Notes under the pieces: model-generated
The model's input: the letters and a program-made list of their open reading frames with translations, nothing else
Databases searched by the model: none
Told to the model about the DNA's origin: nothing
DNA from: Jingyaoa shaoxingensis
Lineage (GTDB): Bacteria > Bacillota > Clostridia > Lachnospirales > Lachnospiraceae
Length of the DNA: 64,000 nt
Reading direction: 5' to 3'
NCBI RefSeq assembly: GCF_014385005.1
Contig: NZ_JACRSZ010000012.1
Coordinates: 1 to 64,000, forward strand
Program-made: the position numbers and the translations under genes
Shown here: in pieces, positions 8,066 to 16,218 of the stretch
Position numbering within the stretch: position 1 is the first letter of the stretch
Layout: each line of letters starts with the position of its first letter

Positions 8066-8161
8066 AACAGTTTTCTGCTTTCCTGTGAAATTCTGGAGAA
8101 AATTCAGGAATTTTGCCGCAATATCCGAATATTTCCGGTTACCGGAAAACAGAAAACTGTT
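8066..8161. promoter_or_regulatory. Nested inverted repeats between the sugar kinase and the DeoR gene
   Basis: The 12-mers AACAGTTTTCTG (8066-8077) and CAGAAAACTGTT (8150-8161) are perfect inverted copies 72 nt apart. Inside, at 8132-8148, lies the palindrome TTTCCGGT-T-ACCGGAAA. A TACAAT -10-like element for the DeoR gene lies at about 8040-8045. The two 12-mers could be paired operators for looping by the DeoR protein; the inner palindrome could also act as an mRNA hairpin after the kinase gene. Confidence 0.5.
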
Positions 8162-8184
8162 GCCGGGAGGCGTTTCATCCCATT

Positions 8185-9093
8185 TTATTGTTTCGTATTC
8201 AGGTCTTTCAGTGTCGGCATGGAATCCTGGGCACCTACTCTGCTTACTGTGACTGCGCTGCATTTTGTGGCAAATCTACATGCATCAAATAAATCCATTT
8301 CATGATTTAATGCATATATCATTCCACCTATAAAGGAATCTCCTGCACCAGTGGTCTCTATGGCATTTACCTTCTCAGAAGGTATTACTTCATGCTTTTG
8401 CCCGTTACTTACTACCGCACCCTGTTTTCCCATAGTAATAATCCAGCTATTTCCCATATCAGCAGCCTTTTTATCTGCCAGCCGACATGCTTTTTCCAGA
8501 CTATCAATCACTTCATTTGCATAAAAACCTGCTTCCACTTCATTTACAACCAGAATGTCACATTTTTTCATATATTCATTCTCAAATTTTTCTGCAGGAG
8601 CTGCATTCAGAACTACTTTACACCCATGGGCTTTTGCTTTGTCAATCACATAACGGTTAATATCCATTGGAATTTCCATCTGGATCATAACATAACCAGC
8701 TTCATCCCAGAGTGATCCCAACCGGTCAACATCTTCTCTGGTAATCGCAAAATTTGCACCACGAATGATATTGGCATAAACACTTCCATCAGGCAGTACG
8801 CTGACCAGTCCCATACCGGTAGGCTCTTCTGTTCTTCGGATATATTCTGTATGAAGACCAAATTTTTCTGCTGATGCAAGAAGCATATCTCCCATGGCAT
8901 CACTTCCAACACATCCTGCCATATAAGTTTCCATTCCAAGTTTTGCTGCCTGGACCGCCTGATTGGCGCCCTTGCCTCCTGCTGAAAAGGATACTTCATC
9001 TACCGGAAGATTCTCACCCAGCTCTGGTCTGTGCGGAATCTTTGTAAAAATATCATAATTTAGACTACCAACAACAATTACTTTTTTACGCAT
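8185..9093 (-). CDS. Ribokinase-like PfkB-family sugar kinase
   Basis: A 302-residue protein with the PfkB signatures: SAGGKGANQAVQAAKLG near residue 37 (sugar and N-terminal signature), and ETTGAGDSFIGG near residue 243 holding the catalytic Asp and anion hole. Length and motif order fit ribokinase/fructokinase. It lies 10 nt after the permease gene in the transporter operon and is preceded by AAGGAG. With two kinases in one locus (this and the ROK enzyme) the pathway may phosphorylate both an aldose and a ketose, for example D-allose and D-allulose. Specificity is inferred, not visible. Confidence 0.88.
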   Translation of the reverse strand: MRKKVIVVGSLNYDIFTKIPHRPELGENLPVDEVSFSAGGKGANQAVQAAKLGMETYMAGCVGSDAMGDMLLASAEKFGLHTEYIRRTEEPTGMGLVSVLPDGSVYANIIRGANFAITREDVDRLGSLWDEAGYVMIQMEIPMDINRYVIDKAKAHGCKVVLNAAPAEKFENEYMKKCDILVVNEVEAGFYANEVIDSLEKACRLADKKAADMGNSWIITMGKQGAVVSNGQKHEVIPSEKVNAIETTGAGDSFIGGMIYALNHEMDLFDACRFATKCSAVTVSRVGAQDSMPTLKDLNTKQ

Positions 9094-9103
9094 CTGTTAC
9101 TCC

Positions 9104-10072
9104 TTATTTGTTTGATTTGCGAGCCATGAATGCTGCAATATCAGCCTGCATAAATTCAAAATAGGATGCAATAATGATAATCAGACCTGTTACTACATAC
9201 TGCCAGAAAGAATCTACATTGATAACAACCATTCCTACTTTTAATACTGCCAGCATCAGTGCCCCAATAAAGGTTCCGAACGCAGTTCCACGTCCTCCGG
9301 CCATCCTTGTTCCACCAATTGCAGCTGCCGCAATGGCATTCGTCTCATATCCGTTACCCGCTGTCGCTTCTGCTGATCCAAGGGATGCCAGCATGACCAT
9401 TCCGGCTACTGCTGCACAGATTCCACAGACAATATAGGCAATATATTTCGTCTTCACAACATTTACACCAGACAGTTTTGCAGCTTCCTCATTTCCTCCA
9501 ACTGCGTATAAATATGCACCTGTTCTTGTTTTTGCAAGAATAATATAACCTATTACAAACACAATTACCATAACAAGAATATAATATCGCAGACCAAATA
9601 CCATTTTTCCGTTAAAGATATTTCTGTAGCTGTCAGGTACATTGGTCACAGGTATACCACCGGTTACTACATATGCAATACCACGATAAAGACTCATGGT
9701 TCCTAACGTTGCAATAAAAGGCTGAAGCTTCATTCCTGTAACAAGGAAACCATTAAATGCGCCAAGAATCAGTCCGATTATAATACCAATGAGAATTGCC
9801 AGAAATGGATTCACACCATGAACTGTACACCATGCAACGCAAATACCGGTAATTGCATAGGTACATCCGATGGAAAGATCAATACCGCCTGTAATAATAG
9901 TAAACATAATTCCTACAGCCAGAATTCCATTTAATACCATCTGCTGTAATACGGTTAAAATATTATTCCACGTAACAAAAGCCGGATTCATAATAGTAAA
10001 AATTGCAGCCATTGCCAGTGTTGCAAGTGCAACAACAAGCTCACGCTTATTTTTTGCGATAAACTTATTCAT
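9104..10072 (-). CDS. Sugar ABC transporter permease, RbsC/AlsC-like
   Basis: A 322-residue protein with about 8-10 hydrophobic segments. Family markers include GGIDLSIG near residue 65, ATLGTMSLYRGIAYV and ISLSxG-type glycine-rich loops, and the late AAIGGTRMAGGRGT block typical of the BPD_transp_2 (ribose/xylose/allose) permeases. It would form the homodimeric membrane channel. It starts 1 nt after the stop of the ATPase gene with its own AGGAGG site. Confidence 0.93.
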   Translation of the reverse strand: MNKFIAKNKRELVVALATLAMAAIFTIMNPAFVTWNNILTVLQQMVLNGILAVGIMFTIITGGIDLSIGCTYAITGICVAWCTVHGVNPFLAILIGIIIGLILGAFNGFLVTGMKLQPFIATLGTMSLYRGIAYVVTGGIPVTNVPDSYRNIFNGKMVFGLRYYILVMVIVFVIGYIILAKTRTGAYLYAVGGNEEAAKLSGVNVVKTKYIAYIVCGICAAVAGMVMLASLGSAEATAGNGYETNAIAAAAIGGTRMAGGRGTAFGTFIGALMLAVLKVGMVVINVDSFWQYVVTGLIIIIASYFEFMQADIAAFMARKSNK

Positions 10073-10073
10073 C

Positions 10074-11573
10074 TTAGTTTCCTCCTATAGCAAAGTTCAT
10101 AATACTATCTTCTATAAAATCTTCTTTCCTGGTAAGTTCTCCGGTAATCTGCCCCTCACTCATGATAATCAGACGGTCACTGATACCGATAACTTCCGGA
10201 AGTTCTGATGATACAACAATCAGGCTCTTTCCTTCTGCAACCATTTCTTCCATCAAACGATAGATTTCTGCTTTTGCGGCTACATCAACGCCCTTGGTTG
10301 GTTCATCAAATATGATAATTTCCACATCCGTCGACATCCATCTTGCAAGAATTACTTTCTGCTGATTACCACCTGACATGTTTTTGGTAAGGTAATCTAC
10401 TCTTCTTGGATGTACATCCATTTCCTCAAAGAAATATTCAGCATTTTGAATTTTCTTTTTCTCATCAATAAAGCCGCCACTTAAATATTTTTCTAAACTG
10501 GAAATAGCTACATTATCCGTATTGGAAGACAGTGACAAAAATCCCTGTGTTTTACGATCTTCCGGTACAAGACCGATTCCTGATTTCAAAGCTTTTGTTG
10601 TATTCCATCTGCCTTTTATTTCTTTTCCTTTCAGTTGAATCGTTCCGCCAGTCTTTCTGTCTGCTCCGAAAATTGTTCTCATAACTTCCGTTCGTCCCGC
10701 TCCAACCAGCCCGAAAAATCCAAGGATTTCTCCTTTATGCAGTTCAAAACTGACATTATGGAAATTATTGCCACTGGAAAGATTCTCTACTTTTAAAACA
10801 ATTTCATCTGTTTTCGGACTCGGTTTCAGACGACCTGCTACAGCTGCGACATTACGTCCTACCATTGCATGAATCAATTCTTCTCTGGTTGTTTTGGATA
10901 CATCTAATGTTTCAATATATTCACCATCCCGTAAAATGGTTGCCCTGTCACAAATCTGAAAAATTTCTTCCAGATGATGGCTTACATATAAAATCGTAAC
11001 TCCCTGTGCCTTCAATTTACGGACAACTTCAAATAACGCTTCTGTTTCTTTTAATGTTAAAGAAGCCGTCGGCTCATCCAGAGAAATAATATTTGAATGG
11101 TGGTACAAAGCTCTGGCAATTGCCAGCATCTGCATTTCTCCTGATGTCAGTGTACTCACCAAATCTTCCGCTTTAAATTTACAATTCAATTCCACAAGAA
11201 TCTCATCTACATCTTTGTGCATCTTGTTAAAATCTACAAATAATCCTTTATGAGGTTCATACCCCATCGTTACATTCTGTCCAACTGTTAAATCCTTTAC
11301 CACCAGCGTTTCCTGATGTACTTTCGAAATATTGCCATTTACAATAGCATCATTTGCATCCTTAAATGCAACTTCTTTTCCATGTAATAATACTTTTCCT
11401 TCATATTCCGGATATACTCCGTGCAAAATATTCAATAATGTAGACTTACCTGCCCCATTCTCACCTAAAAGAGCATGTACTTCACCTTCTTCAACAGAAA
11501 ATGAAATGTCTTTCAATACGTGCGCTCCTGGGAATCGCTTATTGATTTTGACAAACTCAACTGCTTTTGCCAC
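10074..11573 (-). CDS. Sugar ABC transporter ATP-binding protein, RbsA/AlsA-like
   Basis: A 499-residue tandem ATPase. First half: Walker A GENGAGKST (about residue 36), signature LTSGEMQM and Walker B ISLDEPTA. Second half: a degenerate Walker A (GLVGAGRTEVM) and a well conserved signature MSGGNQQKV with Walker B IIFDEPTKGVD. This pattern is the norm for ribose-type importers. The start codon is GTG 11573, preceded by GAGGAGG. Cytoplasmic, partners with the permease next to it. Confidence 0.95.
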   Translation of the reverse strand: MAKAVEFVKINKRFPGAHVLKDISFSVEEGEVHALLGENGAGKSTLLNILHGVYPEYEGKVLLHGKEVAFKDANDAIVNGNISKVHQETLVVKDLTVGQNVTMGYEPHKGLFVDFNKMHKDVDEILVELNCKFKAEDLVSTLTSGEMQMLAIARALYHHSNIISLDEPTASLTLKETEALFEVVRKLKAQGVTILYVSHHLEEIFQICDRATILRDGEYIETLDVSKTTREELIHAMVGRNVAAVAGRLKPSPKTDEIVLKVENLSSGNNFHNVSFELHKGEILGFFGLVGAGRTEVMRTIFGADRKTGGTIQLKGKEIKGRWNTTKALKSGIGLVPEDRKTQGFLSLSSNTDNVAISSLEKYLSGGFIDEKKKIQNAEYFFEEMDVHPRRVDYLTKNMSGGNQQKVILARWMSTDVEIIIFDEPTKGVDVAAKAEIYRLMEEMVAEGKSLIVVSSELPEVIGISDRLIIMSEGQITGELTRKEDFIEDSIMNFAIGGN

Positions 11574-11596
11574 TGTCTCGCCCTCCTCTTTTTATT

Positions 11597-11646
11597 AAAA
11601 TGGCAGAAATGAGTATTTCATCAAATCTGCCATTTTGCTACAGCAC
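11597..11646. repeat. Intercistronic hairpin between binding-protein and ATPase genes
   Basis: Perfect 11-bp arms AAAATGGCAGA (11597-11607) and TCTGCCATTTT (11636-11646) sit just after the binding-protein stop. There is little T-run on the minus strand. Such hairpins commonly stabilise binding-protein mRNA so that it exceeds the downstream ATPase and permease. Confidence 0.65.
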
Positions 11647-11654
11647 TTTCTGAA

Positions 11655-12716
11655 TTATTCAGCCTTAGTATAAGTAGTATCTGTCCAGCCAATGATTTCC
11701 GCTGCGTCCTGATCTACATTTTCAGAATCAATTAAAGCCTGTGGAGTTGCAACTACACGAGGAATATCCTGTCCAGCTGCGGAACGAAGAGCAACTTCTG
11801 TCGCTACCTGAGCCATATAATATGGGAAGGAGTCAACAGTCGCATCCAGTTTGCCGGCACGAATGGAATCATATGCTTCACCAATACCATCTACACCTAC
11901 TACAAGGATATCTGCTTCTGCTTCTTCCACTGCTTCGACAACACCAAGAGCCATGTCATCATTGTTACAGAAAATTGCTTTCAGATCAGGATACTGCTGA
12001 ATCCATGTATTTGTTAATTCTTTTGCTTTCTGGCGATCCCAGTCAGCATTCTGTTCTGCAACGATTTCCAGTCCTGAATTGTTTTCTTTAATCCAGTCTT
12101 CGAAGCCTGCTGTTCTTTCTCTTGCTGCAAATGCTTTTGCCATACCAATTACAACGGCAACCTGTCCTTCATCACCCAGTTTATCAGAAACCCATTCTGC
12201 TGCCAGTAAACCATTCTGGTATGCATTCGGTCCTACATAATGTTCTGCTGCTGCAATCAGTCCATCATTTACATTAAATACCGGAATGCCGTTTGACTGA
12301 GCATCTTCTACTGCAGATGTCAGGTTTGAGTCGGAAATTGGGCTTGCAAGAATTGCACTGACTCCCTGGTTTACAAAATTGCTTGTCATTGTCTGCTGTC
12401 CAATTTCATCTGCTTCATCTGTTGTAGCATCAATTTCTACGCTAAAATCAGCACCGGCTGCTTTTACATTCTCTTCTGCTTTCTGGTAACCTTCTTCCAG
12501 TGTACGCCAGAATTCGTTGGAAAGAGATTTCATAACACATCCAAAGGAAAGACCGTCTGCAACCGGAACTTCTTCTCCTAAAGTTTCACGTACCTGTTCG
12601 ATTGTCATGGCATCTTCTACTTTGTCTGGATTGAATTCATCTTCTGCACATACCCCAAATGCACTTCCAACTACTAATGTTGCAAACAATGCTGCTGCTA
12701 AATTTCTTCTTTTCAT
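11655..12716 (-). CDS. Sugar ABC transporter substrate-binding protein, AlsB/RbsB-like
   Basis: A 353-residue exported periplasmic-binding-protein type 1. Residues 1-24 form a signal peptide ending GVCAED. The stretches VMKSLSNEFW, NADWDRQKA, LKAIFCNNDDMALGV and VVGVDGI resemble, from memory, the same places in E. coli D-allose-binding protein AlsB (VLKTLSNPFW, PADWDR, AIYCANDTMAMG). A region of about 50 residues between the signal and this start is extra. Gram-positive binding proteins are normally lipoproteins, yet the only cysteine near the cleavage site is in GVC-A, a poor lipobox, so anchoring is uncertain. Binding of allose or a close relative is inferred. Confidence 0.88.
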   Translation of the reverse strand: MKRRNLAAALFATLVVGSAFGVCAEDEFNPDKVEDAMTIEQVRETLGEEVPVADGLSFGCVMKSLSNEFWRTLEEGYQKAEENVKAAGADFSVEIDATTDEADEIGQQTMTSNFVNQGVSAILASPISDSNLTSAVEDAQSNGIPVFNVNDGLIAAAEHYVGPNAYQNGLLAAEWVSDKLGDEGQVAVVIGMAKAFAARERTAGFEDWIKENNSGLEIVAEQNADWDRQKAKELTNTWIQQYPDLKAIFCNNDDMALGVVEAVEEAEADILVVGVDGIGEAYDSIRAGKLDATVDSFPYYMAQVATEVALRSAAGQDIPRVVATPQALIDSENVDQDAAEIIGWTDTTYTKAE

Positions 12717-12748
12717 TTTCTTTTCTCCTTTTACATTATATTCGTTTT

Positions 12749-13669
12749 TTATTTCAACAGGCTCAGGATCAGTTTAGACGCGCTGACACCATCGCATTTT
12801 GAAACCACATCAGATATATTATCTACTCCTATTTCATCAATCAAATGTGAAATTTTTTCAAAGGCATCGATATTGGCCTGTGTTTCCGGCGCTGCCTCTT
12901 CTCTTCTTGGAAAAGTATCAAAAAATACCACTCCGGTATAATGATATTTTTTTAAATAATATACGAACTCTGCACACAGTCCAATGTTCACAGATGCAAA
13001 AATCAAGCCATTATCCTGTTTGCCATATCCATCGTTCATATGTAAACCAAATAACTTTCCTCTTCTTGCCGCATGTGCAATTCCATAAGAAGGACTGTCG
13101 TTCTTCATCAACATATGGCAAAAATCCAGAGTACATCCAACATTCGGTCTGTCCACTTCTTCAATCAGCAGCATCGTCATTCCGGTGCTGTCTACCATTG
13201 CAAAACTTCTTTCTTCAAATGGCTTATATTCAATGCTGATCTTCATATCCGGTGCATAATCGGCTACTTCTCTGATGCCGTCTACCATCATATCCCATGC
13301 TTTTTCATAATCCAGCTGAAACGGGTAATCGAATCCATCATTTTCAAACCACAGTGTAATTACTGAACCCCCCAGTTCTCTGCAGGCATCTATACCATCT
13401 TTGCACATTTGAATAGCTTCCTGTCTGAGCTGTAAATCCGGATTTGTAAAATTACCATTGATAAATCGGTTTCTCCATCGAATCGCAAATCCATTTACCT
13501 TCAAGTCTCCCATCGCTTCTTTGATATCGTTCAGGTCATATCCAGCAATATGTTCCGGATAATTGAATTCCAGATGTGTTAATCCATTCATCTTACGGTA
13601 TTCTTTTATAGCATCCAGAACAGTACCACCTTTGAAAATAAATGAATTAATTCTTCCTGCATAATTCAC
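12749..13669 (-). CDS. TIM-barrel sugar isomerase, RhaI / xylose-isomerase-like
   Basis: A 306-residue protein, first gene of the operon, starting with GTG 13669 behind AAGGA. The metal-site residues fit the xylose isomerase-like TIM barrels: Glu147 in IEYKPFE, Asp182 in TLDFCH, His210 and Asp213 in LHMNDG, and Asp251 in FFDTFP. A Glu/Asp/His/Asp set together with EYKPFE and HxND resembles the Pseudomonas-type L-rhamnose isomerase, an enzyme known to interconvert D-allose and D-allulose; tagatose/allulose 3-epimerases would carry Glu as the last ligand. An allose-allulose isomerase role would fit the AlsB-like and AlsK-like neighbours. The fold is clear, the exact reaction is inference. Confidence 0.75.
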   Translation of the reverse strand: MNYAGRINSFIFKGGTVLDAIKEYRKMNGLTHLEFNYPEHIAGYDLNDIKEAMGDLKVNGFAIRWRNRFINGNFTNPDLQLRQEAIQMCKDGIDACRELGGSVITLWFENDGFDYPFQLDYEKAWDMMVDGIREVADYAPDMKISIEYKPFEERSFAMVDSTGMTMLLIEEVDRPNVGCTLDFCHMLMKNDSPSYGIAHAARRGKLFGLHMNDGYGKQDNGLIFASVNIGLCAEFVYYLKKYHYTGVVFFDTFPRREEAAPETQANIDAFEKISHLIDEIGVDNISDVVSKCDGVSASKLILSLLK

Positions 13670-13712
13670 TATTTTTCATTTCCTTTCTTTTATTTTCATA
13701 TCTTGTAAGCAT

Positions 13713-13741
13713 ATGATAGTAATATTTTCATATTTTGTCAA
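13713..13741 (-). promoter_or_regulatory. Promoter of the rare-sugar transport operon
   Basis: Minus strand -35 TTGACA (13736-13741), 17-nt spacer, -10 TATCAT (13713-13718), about 45 nt before the GTG start of the isomerase gene. The 200 bases upstream (13742-13945) hold no gene; they are very A+T rich and, on the minus strand, purine-rich with a repeated AATGAAATAAAA, possibly an UP element or regulator site. Confidence 0.8.
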
Positions 13742-13945
13742 CCGTATTTTCGCATAAATTATAATATTTTATATTTTTACTAATTTTGTTGTATAATTAT
13801 TGTGCATTATCAACATATAAATCATTCATTTTATTTCATTTGTTTTCTTTTTATTTCATTTTCAACTAACTCATCATTTTTCATTTTCTGTCAGTTTGTT
13901 CTAACTAAAGTTTGAAATTAATTGAATATTTTTAGTTCTTTTTTA

Positions 13946-13995
13946 AATTAAAAAGATGCAGACGGAGAATTCTCTCTATCTGCATCTTTTTAATT
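13946..13995 (-). terminator. Strong bidirectional-looking terminator after the AICAR formyltransferase gene
   Basis: Seventeen-bp perfect arms (13946-13962 and 13979-13995) containing AAAAAGATGCAGA / TCTGCATCTTTTT with a 16-nt loop. The T-rich arm gives a terminator in both directions; on the minus strand it follows the purH-like stop by 18 nt. Confidence 0.9.
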
Positions 13996-14013
13996 GATCT
14001 ATTACAGTATAAT

Positions 14014-15189
14014 TTAATGATGGAATAACCGGATTCCGGTAAATGCCATTACCATTTGATATTTGTTACAGCATTCGATGACCAGATCATCTCTTACAGA
14101 TCCGCCTGGCTGTGCAATGTATTTTACACCACTCTTATGGGCACGTTCGATATTGTCACTAAATGGGAAGAATGCATCAGATCCCAGTGTTACACCATCC
14201 ATCTGATCCAGCCATGCACGTTTTTCTTCTCTGGTAAGGACTTCCGGTTTTTCAGTAAATACTTTTTCCCATGCTCCATCTGCCAGTACATCCATGTATT
14301 CTTCACCAATGTAGACATCAATGGCATTGTCACGGTCTGCACGGCGGATGCCTTCTTTAAATGGCAGATTCATGACCTTTGGATTCTGGCGGAGAAGCCA
14401 GTTATCGGCCTTCTGTCCTGCAAGACGAGTGCAGTGTACACGGGACTGCTGACCTGCTCCGATACCGATAGCCTGTCCGTCTTTGACAAAGCAGACAGAA
14501 TTGGACTGAGTATACTTTAAAGTGATCAGGGCAATCTTCATATCACGGATGGCCTCTTCTGTCAGCTCTTTATTTTCGGTCACAATATTGGATAACAATT
14601 CATCATTGATAGGCAGTTCCTGACGCCCCTGTTCAAAAGTGATACCGAAGACTTCTTTGTGCTCGATTGGCGCAGGTCTGTATGCCGGATCAATCTGAAT
14701 CACATTATAGTTGCCGTTTTTCTTTGCTTTCAGGATCTCCAGTGCCTCATCGGTATAACCAGGTGCAATGACACCGTCGGATACTTCTCTCTTGATCAGC
14801 ATGGCAGTGTCTTTGTCACAGGTATCGGAAAGTGCAATAAAATCTCCAAATGAAGACATTCTATCTGCACCTCTGGCTCTTGCATAGGCACTTGCCAGCG
14901 GAGAAAGTTCACCGCAGTCATCTACCCAGTATATCTTGGCAAGCGTCTCTGTCAGAGGAAGACCGATAGCTGCTCCGGCAGGTGATACATGCTTGAAAGA
15001 TGTGGCAGCAGGCAGTCCTGTAGCTTCTTTTAATTCTTTTACTAACTGCCATCCATTTAATGCATCAAGAAAATTGATATATCCAGGTCTTCCGGATAAT
15101 ACGGTAATTGGCAGTTCACCGTCTTTCATATAGATTCTGGAAGGCTTCTGATTTGGGTTACAACCGTATTTTAACTGTAATTCTTTCAT
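14014..15189 (-). CDS. purH: Stand-alone phosphoribosylaminoimidazolecarboxamide (AICAR) formyltransferase
   Basis: A 391-residue protein carrying only the AICAR transformylase half of PurH. Markers include FKHVSPAGAA (with the catalytic Lys-His), SFGDFIALSD, YTQSNSVCFVKDGQAIGIGAGQQSR and SDAFFPFSDNIE. It converts AICAR (ZMP) to FAICAR with 10-formyltetrahydrofolate. The IMP cyclohydrolase (MGS-like) domain normally fused at the N-terminus is missing; that step is supplied by the neighbouring PurO-type gene 21 nt upstream. The pair follows a ZTP/ZMP riboswitch, so its own substrate controls expression. Such split forms occur in several Clostridia. Confidence 0.93.
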   Translation of the reverse strand: MKELQLKYGCNPNQKPSRIYMKDGELPITVLSGRPGYINFLDALNGWQLVKELKEATGLPAATSFKHVSPAGAAIGLPLTETLAKIYWVDDCGELSPLASAYARARGADRMSSFGDFIALSDTCDKDTAMLIKREVSDGVIAPGYTDEALEILKAKKNGNYNVIQIDPAYRPAPIEHKEVFGITFEQGRQELPINDELLSNIVTENKELTEEAIRDMKIALITLKYTQSNSVCFVKDGQAIGIGAGQQSRVHCTRLAGQKADNWLLRQNPKVMNLPFKEGIRRADRDNAIDVYIGEEYMDVLADGAWEKVFTEKPEVLTREEKRAWLDQMDGVTLGSDAFFPFSDNIERAHKSGVKYIAQPGGSVRDDLVIECCNKYQMVMAFTGIRLFHH

Positions 15190-15210
15190 CGATGATTCAC
15201 TCCTATTCCA

Positions 15211-15927
15211 TTATGCTTCATTTTTATTCACAATCTTTGTCTCATATTTTCCAGTTTCGATATCAATGTATCTGACAAACAGAGATACTTTATTTTCCTC
15301 ATTCAGACTGTTCCATAAAAGTTCAGTAAAGATCTCAATATCATCCTGAATTGCTACCAGTTTCGGTTCACCTTCAAAACTTGGTAACGGATTGCCATCA
15401 CAGAGATAGGTATGGATAAAATGTCCTTCACCAGCTACCGGATTTTCATAGGAAAATGTATAGCGGTTGCAGGCAGCAGGATTACCGTTATTACTTTTTA
15501 AGATGGACATCTGATAATCAAATCTGCCATTTTCTACTGTCAGCATGCCGGAAATACGTGGTGTATAGTTCGGTGCATCCGGTTCAAACTCGCGGCTTCT
15601 TAATGACTGCTCAAATGTAAGTCCCGTGGATACGCCTTCGTATACCGTGTCGGTCTGGTCTCCGTTGGTTACAATCGTTTCTTTTCCAAGTACACGTACC
15701 GGTGCGTAAATAATCAGGCTTGGATCCGTCAGCTTGGATGGATCATATGCCTGCGTACGAATACCCTCTCCCTCTGTCACAAAGACACGGTTGCGGCTAT
15801 TCTCGCTGCGTCCCATAATAAAGTAAGCAGTCACTGCATATTTTCCATCTTCGGATTTACCGATGACAATTCCTCTTCCAGGATATGCGTTTTCCTTTAA
15901 TTCCTGCTCTAATGATAACATTTTCAT
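15211..15927 (-). CDS. purO: PurO-type IMP cyclohydrolase
   Basis: A 238-residue protein of the IMP_cyclohyd (PurO) family, better known from archaea. Recognisable blocks are YPGRGIVIGKSEDGK, YFIMGRSENSRNR, EPDAPNYTPRISG and NPVAGEGHFIHTY. It closes FAICAR to IMP, the last step of de novo purine synthesis. RBS AAAGGAG precedes ATG 15927. First gene of the two-gene unit under the riboswitch; together with the downstream gene it replaces bifunctional PurH. Confidence 0.9.
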   Translation of the reverse strand: MKMLSLEQELKENAYPGRGIVIGKSEDGKYAVTAYFIMGRSENSRNRVFVTEGEGIRTQAYDPSKLTDPSLIIYAPVRVLGKETIVTNGDQTDTVYEGVSTGLTFEQSLRSREFEPDAPNYTPRISGMLTVENGRFDYQMSILKSNNGNPAACNRYTFSYENPVAGEGHFIHTYLCDGNPLPSFEGEPKLVAIQDDIEIFTELLWNSLNEENKVSLFVRYIDIETGKYETKIVNKNEA

Positions 15928-16002
15928 AAGTTTTCTCCTTTCAGTTGGTAAAATAGAGTGTCCTTATTAAGTGCACCTTACTGTAAGATGATTTTCAGAC
16001 AA

Positions 16003-16109
16003 TAAAAAACCTGGGGACGCACTTATTGAAAGACGTCACCCAGGCGGTCGGCTTAAGAAACGTTGTACTCCCTGTAGGTTTGCCCTACTAATCCGCCAGT
16101 CGTACAACT
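16003..16109 (-). promoter_or_regulatory. ZTP/ZMP (pfl) riboswitch with overlapping terminator
   Basis: Reading the minus strand, the aptamer (16109-16037) contains ACGACTGGCGG, a hairpin (GTAGGGCAAACCTAC), CAGGGAGT, and the distal CCGCCTGGG, the hallmark core and pseudoknot elements of the pfl motif that binds ZTP and ZMP. The CCTGGGTGACG segment of the aptamer (16044-16034) can instead pair with CGTCCCCAGG (16019-16010), followed by six T, forming a terminator. Ligand binding would prevent the terminator and switch the genes on. ZMP is the substrate of the downstream formyltransferase, which makes the control logical. Confidence 0.92.
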
Positions 16110-16115
16110 TCTTTT

Positions 16116-16144
16116 ATCTTACACTATTCTTTTCAAATTCTCAA
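16116..16144 (-). promoter_or_regulatory. Promoter of the riboswitch-purO-purH unit
   Basis: Minus strand -35 TTGAGA (16139-16144), 17-nt spacer, -10 TAAGAT (16116-16121), so transcription would start right at the aptamer 5' end. Confidence 0.75.
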
Positions 16145-16155
16145 GTCCTTTTTCG

Positions 16156-16184
16156 TTGCATTTCCGGGAAAAGTATTATATACT
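16156..16184 (+). promoter_or_regulatory. lexA promoter
   Basis: Plus strand -35 TTGCAT (16156-16161), 17-nt spacer, -10 TATACT (16179-16184). Divergent from the purO promoter with only 11 nt between the two -35 elements. Confidence 0.75.
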
Positions 16185-16191
16185 GGTAATA

Positions 16192-16203
16192 GAATACATG
16201 TTC
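16192..16203. promoter_or_regulatory. Probable LexA box (autoregulation)
   Basis: GAATACATGTTC is one mismatch from GAAC-N4-GTTC and lies at the expected lexA transcription start, where LexA autorepression would act. Confidence 0.6.
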
Positions 16204-16218
16204 GGGAGGACACAAAAT

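Noticed and set aside
8036..8263. 75-codon minus-strand frame
   Set aside because: It overlaps the end of the kinase gene and the nested inverted repeats; no binding site and no recognisable protein.
5143..13669. C-glycoside deglycosylation (Dgp-type) operon
   Set aside because: Gfo/Idh oxidoreductases plus a TIM-barrel protein fit in part, but the small DgpB-type subunit is missing and the transporter and kinases point to a free monosaccharide.
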